Below are positions 9,740-18,156 of a stretch of DNA of 64,000 nt, one piece after another. Origin of the DNA: Desulfurobacterium atlanticum (lineage in GTDB: Bacteria; Aquificota; Aquificia; Desulfurobacteriales; Desulfurobacteriaceae); NCBI RefSeq assembly GCF_900188395.1, contig NZ_FZOB01000004.1, forward strand, positions 78,414 to 142,413, written 5' to 3'. A model generated the notes under the pieces. The model saw only the letters and a program-made list of their open reading frames with translations, ran no database searches and was not told the DNA's origin. The stretch's first letter is position 1, and each line of letters begins with the position of its first letter. Made by a program: the position numbers and the translations under genes.

Positions 9740-10482
9740 CACTCCTCCACAGGTTTAAACCCATACTTGCGCAGAATACTTTTCTGTTTCAAGAAAAAAG
9801 AGAAAAACTTTTCAGCTTTAAAAGGATGCTCTGCACCTGAAACAACTGCAATAAAGTAAGCTATCGGTTTATGAGAGTTTTCGGGGAAAGTATAAATTTT
9901 TCTAACCTTATTTTTCGCTCTCATATAATCGGTGCGGTAAACAATCCCGGCATCAGCATTTCCCGTCATAACCCAAAAAATAACTTGATTTACATCTTTC
10001 CCGAGAATCAACTTATCTTTCAAATCCCTCCACAAACCAAGATTTTCAAGAGCCTCCTTTGCATACCTTCCGCAGGGGGCAAACCTGTAATCCGCTATAG
10101 CAATTGCTTTCGCTTTTTTCAAATTTTTAAAAGAAAAAAGAGAGCTATCAAGTGGTGTTATAACAACAAGCTCATTTGAAGCAAACACCTTAACATCTTT
10201 TAAAAGATTCTTACTGTTAAGAAACTTTATCCATTTAGAAGAAGCGGATATATAAACATCAACAGGAGCTCCGGCAGCTATCTGCTGTGCAAGTTTTCCA
10301 GAAGAAGTAAAGTTTTTCACTACTTTTACTCCGGTCTTTCGCTCAAACAGAAGGGATATCTCATTAACAAGCTGCTGTGTGCTTGCTGCGGCAGAAACAA
10401 CTATTTCAGAAGCGAAAGCCCCTTTAAGACAAAGTAGCACGATTAAAAAAGGGAAAAACATTCTAAAAACTATTTTAAACAT
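9739..10482 (-). CDS. modA: ModA, periplasmic molybdate-binding protein
   Basis: An N-terminal signal peptide (roughly residues 1-24, ending GAFAS) precedes the type II binding-protein fold. Family features include VVSAAASTQQLVNEI, NFTSSGKLAQQIAAGAPVDV and GNADAGIVYRTD, which form the oxyanion pocket of ModA. It delivers molybdate (or tungstate) to ModBC. The start lies inside the end of nifB (8-nt overlap), which shows co-transcription with the radical-SAM gene that needs the metal pathway. Tungstate specificity cannot be excluded from sequence alone. Confidence 0.92.
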   Translation of the reverse strand: MFKIVFRMFFPFLIVLLCLKGAFASEIVVSAAASTQQLVNEISLLFERKTGVKVVKNFTSSGKLAQQIAAGAPVDVYISASSKWIKFLNSKNLLKDVKVFASNELVVITPLDSSLFSFKNLKKAKAIAIADYRFAPCGRYAKEALENLGLWRDLKDKLILGKDVNQVIFWVMTGNADAGIVYRTDYMRAKNKVRKIYTFPENSHKPIAYFIAVVSGAEHPFKAEKFFSFFLKQKSILRKYGFKPVEE

Positions 10483-11668
10483 CTCTGCACACCTCCCAGG
10501 AAAATTTCAATCCTGTAAATCTGGAAAAGTAATTTCTCTTTAAAACCTCCTCCATAACAGCTTCTCTAACACTCCCTTCCGTTTGAACAACAGATATTCC
10601 ACATTCTTTTAAAAGAGTTTCTGGAAATTTCCCTACTCTTTTTGTTATAACCACCCCACAATTTTTAAAAACTCTGAAAACATCTGTTATAACACCGAAA
10701 TCATTTAGAAAAAGCTGATTATAAGTACCATTAACCTCCCTAACACCGCAAAACTTCCCGGTCAAACTATCAAAAAGAAAAACTTTTTTAAAAGAACCAA
10801 AATGGGAATCAACAGTTACCCCATCTGAAGAGGTTACAGCAATGAATCTTCCCTTAAACTCATGCTCCTTTCCAGGCACTCCAACAGCATCCGCCCTGCA
10901 ACTTTTACAGTGTGTCATAATCTTAAGACCTATCTCTTTAGCTCTTTCCCTTACCTTTAAAAGCTGCCTCTTTAACGGAGGTTTTCTTACTCCCCTTTCC
11001 CAGAAAACCGTTCCTTTAACCGGTATCAGAGGAATAATATTCACATAAGAAACACCCAGCTTTTTAAGCTCTTCCAGCATTTCACATATATGAAAATCAT
11101 TAATCCCGGGAATAAGAACGATATTCACTTTAACATTAAAACCATAAGTCAGCAGCGCTTTAAGACCATCCATCTGCGACTTAATAATAACTTTTGCCAT
11201 CTCTCCACCTTTATAAACCTTCCCATCCTTGACCACAAAAGAGTAAACTTTCTCAACTATATCTTCAGAAATACCATTTATGGTAACGGTCACAAAACCA
11301 ACACCAACAGATGAAAGCCACTTAACACTCTCTAAAAGATTTATCCCGTTTGTGCTGAGACACAGATTAACATCAGGATAAACCTGTTTTATAAGCGTAA
11401 AAGTGGCTCTTGTCTCTTTCTGATTTGCAAGTGGCTCTCCAGGACCGGCAATCCCCGCCACAGATATATTCCCCAAAATCTCTCTGTAAAAAGCAAACCT
11501 TAAAAGAGCCTCTTTAGGAGTAAGAAGTCTGCTTGTAACCCCGGGCCTTGACTCATTTAAGCAGTCATACTTTCTATTACAGAAATTACAACCAAGATTA
11601 CACTCCTTAGCAACGGGAAGATGGATACGCCCTGATTCGTGAGATTTACTAAAACATGGATGTTTCAT
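10475..11668 (-). CDS. nifB: NifB, radical-SAM FeMo-cofactor precursor synthase with C-terminal NifX domain
   Basis: NifB builds the [8Fe-9S-C] NifB-co core, inserting carbide from S-adenosylmethionine. The radical-SAM cysteines are in ECNLGCNFCNRKYDC (CX3CX2C), followed by AGIAGPGEPLAN and LSTNGINL. Further cysteines (HCKSCRADAVG) lie near residue 265. From about residue 280 the protein continues into a NifX-type cofactor-binding domain (VDSHFGSFKKVFLFD), so this is the two-domain form. It is the first gene of a nifB-modABC operon with its own sigma-54 promoter and two NifA-type sites upstream. Confidence 0.95.
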   Translation of the reverse strand: MKHPCFSKSHESGRIHLPVAKECNLGCNFCNRKYDCLNESRPGVTSRLLTPKEALLRFAFYREILGNISVAGIAGPGEPLANQKETRATFTLIKQVYPDVNLCLSTNGINLLESVKWLSSVGVGFVTVTINGISEDIVEKVYSFVVKDGKVYKGGEMAKVIIKSQMDGLKALLTYGFNVKVNIVLIPGINDFHICEMLEELKKLGVSYVNIIPLIPVKGTVFWERGVRKPPLKRQLLKVRERAKEIGLKIMTHCKSCRADAVGVPGKEHEFKGRFIAVTSSDGVTVDSHFGSFKKVFLFDSLTGKFCGVREVNGTYNQLFLNDFGVITDVFRVFKNCGVVITKRVGKFPETLLKECGISVVQTEGSVREAVMEEVLKRNYFSRFTGLKFSWEVCRDV

Positions 11669-11710
11669 AACAGTCCTCCTTCTCTAAAATCACCAGTTAA
11701 ATCATGTGAG

Positions 11711-11726
11711 AGCAATAACCGTGCCA
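11711..11726 (-). promoter_or_regulatory. Sigma-54 promoter of nifB
   Basis: The minus strand reads TGGCACGGTTATTGCT, a full match to the -24/-12 consensus with correct spacing. The start of transcription is predicted near 11699, about 30 nt before the nifB ATG. Confidence 0.93.
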
Positions 11727-11768
11727 TTAGAAAAATCCAGGAATCCCCTTAAAAACAGACGCAGAATC

Positions 11769-11803
11769 TGTTGTTTTTATTACAAACTGTAATACAGATG
11801 ACA
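11769..11803. promoter_or_regulatory. Two NifA-type activator sites in the divergent nifB/mop region
   Basis: Exact TGT-N10-ACA motifs lie at 11769-11784 and 11788-11803, between two divergent sigma-54 promoters. Either or both could serve both directions. Confidence 0.78.
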
Positions 11804-11853
11804 AATTGAAACAATTTAAACCTTGGTAAAACCGAAATATCCCCTTCTTCATC

Positions 11854-11869
11854 TGGCACACTTTTTGCT
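11854..11869 (+). promoter_or_regulatory. Sigma-54 promoter of the mop-nifV-nifA operon
   Basis: The plus strand reads TGGCACACTTTTTGCT, with GG and GC 12 bp apart. It drives the Mop-like gene (ATG 42 bp after the -12 element) and presumably nifV and nifA, which makes nifA autoregulated. Confidence 0.9.
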
Positions 11870-11910
11870 TTTTTCTTCTATTAGAAAACTTTAAATGGAG
11901 GGCAAAAACG

Positions 11911-12189
11911 ATGAGTGTTCTGGTAAAAGATGTATCAAAATACGGCTGGGAACCTGAAACTTTTGAAAAAATTAAAAAACACCTTTTCCCGGGAATCGTT
12001 TTAGAGGTTGACAAAGGACATTTCAACTCCTCTATACTCGTAAAAATGAAAAAGCGAGGAAAGGAACTTCTCTTTTCTGGAATGGTATCAAACAAAGTAG
12101 TTGAAAGAATGGGACTTAAAAAAGGAGATAAGGTTTATATTCTGATAGAACCTAAAACAGAATCGTTCACAATCTTCAAGAAGGACTGA
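11911..12189 (+). CDS. Mop/TOBE-like small molybdate-binding protein
   Basis: The 92-residue protein has a TOBE/molbindin-like second half: GIVLEVDKGHFNSSILVKM, then VVERMGLKKGDKVYILIEP, the usual end of a Mop repeat. Such proteins store molybdate oligomerically or sense it. A 25-residue N-terminal stretch (YGWEPETFEKIKKHLFPG) precedes the domain and is not typical of stand-alone Mop. A GGAGGG site lies 8 nt before the ATG. It is first in an operon with nifV and nifA behind a sigma-54 promoter, so molybdate buffering tied to nitrogen fixation is the likely role. Confidence 0.65.
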   Translation: MSVLVKDVSKYGWEPETFEKIKKHLFPGIVLEVDKGHFNSSILVKMKKRGKELLFSGMVSNKVVERMGLKKGDKVYILIEPKTESFTIFKKD

Positions 12190-12246
12190 CAATATGTATA
12201 AAAAACTACAGGTTGTAATTCTTTTTGTCATCTGTGGAGAGAAACC

Positions 12247-13449
12247 ATGACAGGAAAAATAAAAATTATTGACACCACTTTAAGGGACGGATTACAGGCT
12301 CCCGGAATATATCTCTCATTTAAACAACGTATTGAGATAGCAAAACTCCTTAAACTTGCAGGAACAACAGAGATAGAAGCTGGTATTCCGGCAGCCGGAA
12401 AAGAGGAAAGAGAATATCTTAAAGAGCTTGTTGAAACACTGCAGGACGAAAACTTCACTGTTTTAACGTGGAACAGAGGAAAAATAGAAGATATAAAACA
12501 TTCCATTGACTGTGGAACCACCGCGGTTAACATCTCTTTTCCTGTATCTGACATAATGATTGAAGGAAAACTTAATAAAAACAGAAAATGGATTGTTAAC
12601 AATCTTAAAAGATGTATCGGTTTTGCGAAAAAACACAATCTGTTTGTCTCAATCGGATGTGAAGATGCAACACGGGCGGATATTCTGTTTCTAACAGAGT
12701 TTATTAAAACAGCCCAATCAGAAGGAGCTGACAGAATAAGGATAGCAGACACAACAGGATGTTCCCATCCTTCCTCTTTTAAGCAACTTATAGAAAGGGT
12801 AAAGGTATATACCCTTTTGCCTGTTGAAGTTCATACACACAACGACTTTGGACTTGCAACAGCCAATGCAATAGCAGGTATTGAAGCGGGTGCTGAAGCG
12901 GTAAGTGTTACAATAAACGGAATAGGTGAGAGAGCGGGAAATGCTCCATTTGAAGAGGTTGTAGCCATCCTTCACTTACTCCTTAAAAAGAATACAGGGA
13001 TAAATCTCAAGATGCTAAAGAGACTTTCTTCAACCGTTTCTGTGTTTACAGGAAAATCCATTCCGGAAGATAAACCGATTGTTGGAAAAAATGTTTTTAC
13101 CCATAAATCGGGAATCCATATAGACGGTATTTTAAAAAAAAGCGGAAATTACGTATATATTAACCCTGAAGTTATTGGCAGAGAAAATAGATTTTATATA
13201 GGATATTACTCAGGAATAAAAACGCTGGAGAAACTTGTAAAAAAAACAGGCATAGATTTAACGGTAGATGAAATTGAGAAACTGCACGAACTTCTCTTTG
13301 AAACGGGAAAAAGCTTTACAATAGATGAATTAAAAAGCTTTATATTAAAACAAAAAAATCAGGGCAGGTTTAAAAATGAAAAAAGAGGAACGGCTAAATT
13401 TAATAATGAACCTTATCTACAACACTGCCAAAATGATAAATGGATATGA
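12247..13449 (+). CDS. nifV: NifV, homocitrate synthase
   Basis: NifV condenses acetyl-CoA with 2-oxoglutarate to give homocitrate, the organic ligand of FeMo-co. The HMGL-like TIM-barrel signature IIDTTLRDGLQAPG is at residues 8-21, with the metal-binding HTHNDFGLATANAIAG motif later and the GIHIDGI and GIGERAGNAPFEEV segments expected for the family. The frame runs to 400 aa and overlaps the start of nifA by 74 bp. The last 20 or so residues are therefore shared DNA and probably dispensable. A related isopropylmalate or (R)-citramalate synthase is possible by fold, but nif context favours NifV. Confidence 0.9.
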   Translation: MTGKIKIIDTTLRDGLQAPGIYLSFKQRIEIAKLLKLAGTTEIEAGIPAAGKEEREYLKELVETLQDENFTVLTWNRGKIEDIKHSIDCGTTAVNISFPVSDIMIEGKLNKNRKWIVNNLKRCIGFAKKHNLFVSIGCEDATRADILFLTEFIKTAQSEGADRIRIADTTGCSHPSSFKQLIERVKVYTLLPVEVHTHNDFGLATANAIAGIEAGAEAVSVTINGIGERAGNAPFEEVVAILHLLLKKNTGINLKMLKRLSSTVSVFTGKSIPEDKPIVGKNVFTHKSGIHIDGILKKSGNYVYINPEVIGRENRFYIGYYSGIKTLEKLVKKTGIDLTVDEIEKLHELLFETGKSFTIDELKSFILKQKNQGRFKNEKRGTAKFNNEPYLQHCQNDKWI

Positions 13450-14971
13450 AAATACAGATAAAGCTTTAAAAACTATTACTTTCAGACTCGGAGCGGAAAT
13501 AAACTGTGAAAGAATTTACCTTCTAATAAAGGACCCTATAAGCAATGTCCTGACAGGCCGTTACGGATTCAACATATCAGATAAAGAGCTCTCCCGCCTC
13601 TCATACTCCATAGGTGAAGGAATAATAGGCAAAACGTTTAGAACAGGATTACCATCTTTCATTCCTGACATATCAACCGAGCCGGAATTTTTAAGAAAAT
13701 TAAGAGGCGGAATAAAAGAAGAGGACAAAGGATTATCTTTTATCTGTATCCCTGTTAAACACAGAAAAAAAATTGTTGGAATTATAGGTGTTGAATTTAA
13801 AAAAGAGAACATTCCACTCACAATAAACGAACTGACCACCCTGATGAAGATGGTTTCCGACATAATAGGAGCGGCGGTTAACAAATATGGAAAACTAAAA
13901 GCGGAAAATGAACTTCTTAAAACGGAAAACATAAGATTGAAAGCCGAACTTGAAACAAACTACCAGATAGACAATGTGGTGGCAGTAAATAAACAGATGC
14001 AGAAAATTTTAAAAGATGTAAAGAAAATTGCCCAGACCGACGTAACTGTCCTTTTAAGAGGGGAAAGCGGAACGGGGAAAGAGGTTCTTGCAAAAGCAAT
14101 CCACTTTAACAGCAGAAGGAAAAATAAACCTTTCATAGCAATAAACTGTGCCGCTCTTCCTGAATCTCTCATAGAAGCTGAACTTTTCGGATATGAAAAG
14201 GGAGCTTTCACAGGTGCATCATCTCTTAAAAAAGGAAAATTTGAACTTGCAAACGGAGGAACAATCTTCCTTGATGAGATAGGAGATATGCCTTTTGAAC
14301 TTCAGGCAAAACTTTTAAGGGTTCTTCAGGAAAAAGAAATCACCCGTCTTGGCGGCAATAAACCGATTAAAGTTGATGTCAGAATAATAGCTGCAACAAA
14401 CAGGAATCTTGAAAAAATGGTCTCTGAAGGAAAATTCAGAGAAGACTTATACTACAGACTTTCTGTAGTTTCCATATATATTCCGCCTCTGAGAGACAGG
14501 AAAGATGATATACCGGCACTTACAGAGTTTATACTTCAGAAACTTTCAGAAAGACATAAGAGGAAATTTTCCATTGCTCCTGAAACCTTCTCTCTCCTTA
14601 TGAAATGCGACTGGCCCGGAAATGTTAGACAGCTTGAAAACTGCCTTGAAAGAGCTGTAATATTTTCAGACTCAAACACACTTAAACCTGAAAACTTTCC
14701 ATGTTATGAAGGAAAACCCTGTCCTCTATCATCTATTATTCCATTTGGAAGCAGAAAAACAGAAACAGGAAGAGAAGTTGAATCCGCTGTTTTAATTCAG
14801 AAAAGAAAACCTTTTGAAAAACCGTCCCCGGAAGAGGAAAAACGTTTAATAGAAGATGCTCTCAGAAAAACCGGATTCTGCCAGGCAAAAGCTGCAAGAT
14901 TACTTGGTATGACTCCACGCCAGATAAACTACAGAATAAAAAAATACAATATCAAAATTCCAAAAATTTAA
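13376..14971 (+). CDS. nifA: NifA, sigma-54-dependent activator of nif genes (cysteine-containing, redox-sensitive type)
   Basis: The 531-residue activator has an N-terminal GAF domain (about 20-165) and an AAA+ domain (about 200-430). Walker A GESGTGKE is near residue 229 and the sigma-54-contacting GAFTGA motif near 276. A Fis-type helix-turn-helix lies at 490-531 (AARLLGMTPRQINYRIKKY). Cysteines 411, 423, 443 and 449 give C-X11-C-X19-C-X5-C across the end of the AAA+ domain and the linker. This is almost exactly the C-X11-C-X19-C-X4-C pattern of oxygen-sensitive rhizobial NifA, and no nifL is seen in this window. It should bind the five TGT-N10-ACA sites found here. The start overlaps nifV by 74 bp, and later ATGs within the first 25 codons are possible. 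Confidence 0.92.
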   Translation: MKKEERLNLIMNLIYNTAKMINGYENTDKALKTITFRLGAEINCERIYLLIKDPISNVLTGRYGFNISDKELSRLSYSIGEGIIGKTFRTGLPSFIPDISTEPEFLRKLRGGIKEEDKGLSFICIPVKHRKKIVGIIGVEFKKENIPLTINELTTLMKMVSDIIGAAVNKYGKLKAENELLKTENIRLKAELETNYQIDNVVAVNKQMQKILKDVKKIAQTDVTVLLRGESGTGKEVLAKAIHFNSRRKNKPFIAINCAALPESLIEAELFGYEKGAFTGASSLKKGKFELANGGTIFLDEIGDMPFELQAKLLRVLQEKEITRLGGNKPIKVDVRIIAATNRNLEKMVSEGKFREDLYYRLSVVSIYIPPLRDRKDDIPALTEFILQKLSERHKRKFSIAPETFSLLMKCDWPGNVRQLENCLERAVIFSDSNTLKPENFPCYEGKPCPLSSIIPFGSRKTETGREVESAVLIQKRKPFEKPSPEEEKRLIEDALRKTGFCQAKAARLLGMTPRQINYRIKKYNIKIPKI

Positions 14972-14973
14972 CC

Positions 14974-15273
14974 CTACCAGTAACCAAGTATTGAACCGTT
15001 AAGCAAAACCATAAGCAGTATTCCTGCAACAAGAAATCCGGCATCAACTTTCCTTACATATCCCAATTTTTCAACAATCCAACTTCTTATTCCGTAAAGT
15101 CCGTGATAAACCATTGAAGAAACAAAAATGCAGGCTGCTACAGGAGAAGAGGGATAAATCTCATAAACAAAAACAAACGGAGTATGCATTACAAAAAGAT
15201 GAGAAACAACAAAGAAAGGAATAAGAACTGCCGTTAAAATGTGAAGAATGTAGAAAAACTTTTCAGCCCTCAT
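14974..15273 (-). CDS. Small membrane protein resembling a succinate dehydrogenase/fumarate reductase anchor
   Basis: The 99-residue protein has three membrane segments (about 9-28, 42-58, 77-97). Histidines in HILTAVLIPFFVVSHLF and in MVYHGLYGIRSWIVE match the pattern around heme b ligands and the HGxxGxR segment of SdhC/SdhD-type anchors. The catalytic flavoprotein and iron-sulfur subunits are not adjacent, so the assignment rests on these motifs alone. The gene ends 2 bp from the nifA stop in convergent orientation. The pst terminator separates it from the upstream genes. Confidence 0.5.
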   Translation of the reverse strand: MRAEKFFYILHILTAVLIPFFVVSHLFVMHTPFVFVYEIYPSSPVAACIFVSSMVYHGLYGIRSWIVEKLGYVRKVDAGFLVAGILLMVLLNGSILGYW

Positions 15274-15345
15274 AAGAGCCTCCAGTAGTTAAATATATTT
15301 TTGTTGAATTTATTTATTGTTTTATAAACTCGCAAGCTATCTGAT

Positions 15346-15374
15346 ATAAAAAAAGCCGGGACTTTTCCCGGCTT
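15346..15374 (-). terminator. Rho-independent terminator after pstB
   Basis: Nine-bp stem AAGCCGGGA / TCCCGGCTT (15353-15374) with a CTTT loop, followed on the minus strand by a T-run. It closes the pstCAB operon. Confidence 0.9.
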
Positions 15375-15400
15375 ACATAGTGTATATTCACATAAAAACT

Positions 15401-16192
15401 CTAACCAAACCTTCCTGTAATATACTCTTCAGTAAGCTTCTCATGAGGTTTAACAAACAGCTGGTCTGTTTTATTGAACTCTATAAGTTCACCAACATAC
15501 ATAAACGCAGTATAATCAGAAACCCTTGCCGCCTGCTGCATATTATGGGTAACTATAATTATCGTAAGCTTCCCTCTAAGATCTGCTATAAGCTCCTCTA
15601 TCTTCATGGTTGAAATTGGGTCAAGAGCTGACGTTGGTTCATCAAAAAGGAGCACTTCAGGTTCTACAGCTATGGCTCTTGCAATACAGAGTCTCTGTTG
15701 CTGTCCACCGGATAATCCAGAAGCCGGCTGATTTAACCTATCTTTTACTTCATCCCATAAAGCAGCATCTTTTAAAGCTTTTTCTACCCTATCAGCAAGT
15801 TCTGTCCTATTCTTTATTCCCTTAAGTCTCAATCCGTAAGCAACATTATCAAAAATACTCATAGGGAAAGCTGTTGGTTTCTGGAAAACCATACCTATAC
15901 GGCTTCTGAGCTTTATCAAATCAACATCCTTATCAAGAATATTTTTTCCCTCAAAAAGTATTTCTCCTTCATACCTATTACCTGGATAAAGATCATGCAT
16001 ACGATTGAAACACCTTAAAAGTGTGGTTTTCCCACATCCGGAAGGTCCTATAAGCGCGGTTACTTTGAGCTCTGGCACATCAAACGTAATATTTTTAAGA
16101 GCTTTATGATCTCCGTAGTAAAAATTAAGATTTTTAACCTGCAATTTCGCCGGTTCTGATATTTCAACAACGTAACTCAAGGTATCCTCCAC
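15401..16192 (-). CDS. pstB: PstB, phosphate ABC transporter ATPase
   Basis: This is the ATPase of the high-affinity phosphate importer. Walker [13 protein letters not shown], the PstB-specific [11 protein letters not shown]-loop [19 protein letters not shown], signature [13 protein letters not shown], Walker [13 protein letters not shown] and the H-loop [13 protein letters not shown] are all present in order. The length of 263 aa is normal. It is last in pstC-pstA-pstB, 6 bp behind pstA. No phoU or pstS lies in this cluster. Confidence 0.96.
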   Translation of the reverse strand: MEDTLSYVVEISEPAKLQVKNLNFYYGDHKALKNITFDVPELKVTALIGPSGCGKTTLLRCFNRMHDLYPGNRYEGEILFEGKNILDKDVDLIKLRSRIGMVFQKPTAFPMSIFDNVAYGLRLKGIKNRTELADRVEKALKDAALWDEVKDRLNQPASGLSGGQQQRLCIARAIAVEPEVLLFDEPTSALDPISTMKIEELIADLRGKLTIIIVTHNMQQAARVSDYTAFMYVGELIEFNKTDQLFVKPHEKLTEEYITGRFG

Positions 16193-16198
16193 ATTCTT

Positions 16199-17041
16199 TT
16201 ATTTCTTAAACTTCCACTTAGCAAAAGCCCTTCCAAGAAGATTTAAGGATAAAACTCCGGCTGTTAAAAGAATAGCAGCCGCCCAGGCAAGCTTCTGCCA
16301 GTAATCATAGGGACTCATTGCATAATCGTACATTGTAACTGTTAAAGAAGCCATCGGCTGTGTCATATCAAAAGTTAGAAAGTTATTATTAAAGGATGTG
16401 AAAAGAAGCGGAGCTGTTTCACCGCCAATCCTTGCAACTGCAAGAATCACTCCCGTAACGATTCCTGTCATTGCACTTTTAAAAACAACAGAGGTTATAA
16501 CTTTTGATTTTGTAGCACCAAGAGCATACGCAGCTTCTCTCAGCTCTTTCGGAACCATGTTGAGCATGTCATCTGTTGTTCTAACTATAATTGGCAACAT
16601 CATAATGGCAAGAGCAACAGAACCTGAAATTCCCATAAAATGTCCAAGAGGTTCAACCATGATAGCATAAACAAAAGTACCTATAACAATAGAAGGCACA
16701 CTCATAAGAATATCTGAAATATCCCTTGCCATATTTGCAAGCTTTGTCCCTTTACCGTATTCTGCAAGAAAGGTTCCAGCAAGAATTCCTATAGGAACTC
16801 CTATAACCACAGCAACGGAAACAATAAGAATTTGTCCGATAATTGCATGTCTTAAACCACCTGTATTATCGCTTGGTGAAGGAGGTGGTCCAACTATAGC
16901 TTCCCAGGAAAGAGAAGAAGCACCTTTATAAAGCAAGGTACCAAGTATCCATATAAGCCACAGGATACCAAAAAGAGCTGCCAGAGTAGAAAGAACCATT
17001 ATTATATTATTTACAAGCTTCCTTCTTTCAAAAGCGTCCAC
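16199..17041 (-). CDS. pstA: PstA, phosphate ABC transporter permease
   Basis: The 280-residue inner-membrane permease has six hydrophobic segments. The family motif ELREAAYALGATKSKVI (the cytoplasmic EAA loop contacting PstB) and the segment PSIVIGTFVYA identify PstA. Its start overlaps the pstC stop, and pstB follows at 6 bp. It forms the channel with PstC. Confidence 0.95.
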   Translation of the reverse strand: MDAFERRKLVNNIIMVLSTLAALFGILWLIWILGTLLYKGASSLSWEAIVGPPPSPSDNTGGLRHAIIGQILIVSVAVVIGVPIGILAGTFLAEYGKGTKLANMARDISDILMSVPSIVIGTFVYAIMVEPLGHFMGISGSVALAIMMLPIIVRTTDDMLNMVPKELREAAYALGATKSKVITSVVFKSAMTGIVTGVILAVARIGGETAPLLFTSFNNNFLTFDMTQPMASLTVTMYDYAMSPYDYWQKLAWAAAILLTAGVLSLNLLGRAFAKWKFKK

Positions 17042-17979
17042 TATCTACCCCTCTCAACTTTTTTAAGAAACACAAATTTCCCGATGGCAATAATAATAAA
17101 GCTCATTATGAAAAGAATAAGGGCAAGAAGAAATAAACTTGAAAGGTAAATTTTAGTATCTGCCTCGGCAAACTCATTTGCAAGAGTAACAGTAATTGAT
17201 GTTGCAGGTTCAAGAATTGAGCGGGGTATCACAGGATTATTACCCATCACAAACGTAACAGCCATCGTTTCTCCCATAGCTCTTCCGAGGGAAAGGATAA
17301 TTCCACCTATCACTCCAAGTTTTGCGTAAGGAATAACAACATCCTTCATAACATCCCACCTTGTTGCACCAAGGGCATAAGCAGACTCTTTAAGTATAGG
17401 CGGAACCATATTAAAAGAATCTCTTGAAATAGCAGCAGTGAAAGGAAGAATCATAACAGCAAGAACAAGGGATGCTGTAAAAAGGCCTATCCCCGGAGTA
17501 AATCCTGCAAACAGTTCCCCTATCACAGGGATCTTTGCAACTGTTGCATGGAGAAATGGCTGAACATAGTCTCTAACTATAGGAGCAAAATAGAAAAGAC
17601 CCCACATACCGTAAATAATACTTGGAATAGCTGCAAGAAGTTCTATCGCTGTTCCAATAGGAGTCCTCAAACTGTTTGGAGAAATCTCCGTAAGAAAAAT
17701 AGCAATTCCTATCGCAACAGGAACGGACAAAACAATGGAAATAATGGTACTTACAATAGTACCATATATCGCCGGCAATCCCCCGAACTCCTCAAGGGGA
17801 GGATTCCACTCTTTTGACATTATAAAATTAAAAAAGCCGAACTTATGAATAGCAGGTGCTGCTTCCTTATAAAGGGCAAATCCTATAGCAAAAAGAGAAA
17901 CAACAACGATTAAAGTTGAAGCAAGCGCCAGATATTTAAAGATGAGATCTCCCATGTAAATCCTATTCTTTCCTTCCAT
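17041..17979 (-). CDS. pstC: PstC, phosphate ABC transporter permease
   Basis: The 312-residue permease pairs with PstA. The EAA loop ILKESAYALGATRWDVM, the segment AAIPSIIYGMWGLFYFAP and the final GRAMGETMAVTFVMGN are typical of PstC. It is the first gene of the operon. The phosphate-binding protein PstS, often encoded just upstream, is missing, because dnaE diverges from here, so it must lie elsewhere. A TATACT -10-like hexamer at 18034-18039 on the minus strand may belong to its promoter. I see no clear Pho box. Confidence 0.95.
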   Translation of the reverse strand: MEGKNRIYMGDLIFKYLALASTLIVVVSLFAIGFALYKEAAPAIHKFGFFNFIMSKEWNPPLEEFGGLPAIYGTIVSTIISIVLSVPVAIGIAIFLTEISPNSLRTPIGTAIELLAAIPSIIYGMWGLFYFAPIVRDYVQPFLHATVAKIPVIGELFAGFTPGIGLFTASLVLAVMILPFTAAISRDSFNMVPPILKESAYALGATRWDVMKDVVIPYAKLGVIGGIILSLGRAMGETMAVTFVMGNNPVIPRSILEPATSITVTLANEFAEADTKIYLSSLFLLALILFIMSFIIIAIGKFVFLKKVERGR

Positions 17980-18156
17980 AACTCCTCTCTAAACTGCGAA
18001 TTTTCCGAATATCCTTAACAATTAACACTTTTTAGTATACCAACTTGTATTTCTAAATTCTATGGAAATTTTGTTAAGAAAACATACCGTTTCCTTCACA
18101 CAACCACAAGAAGCTATAATTTTAATCACAAGCATAAGTTAGGGAGAGAAAACAGC

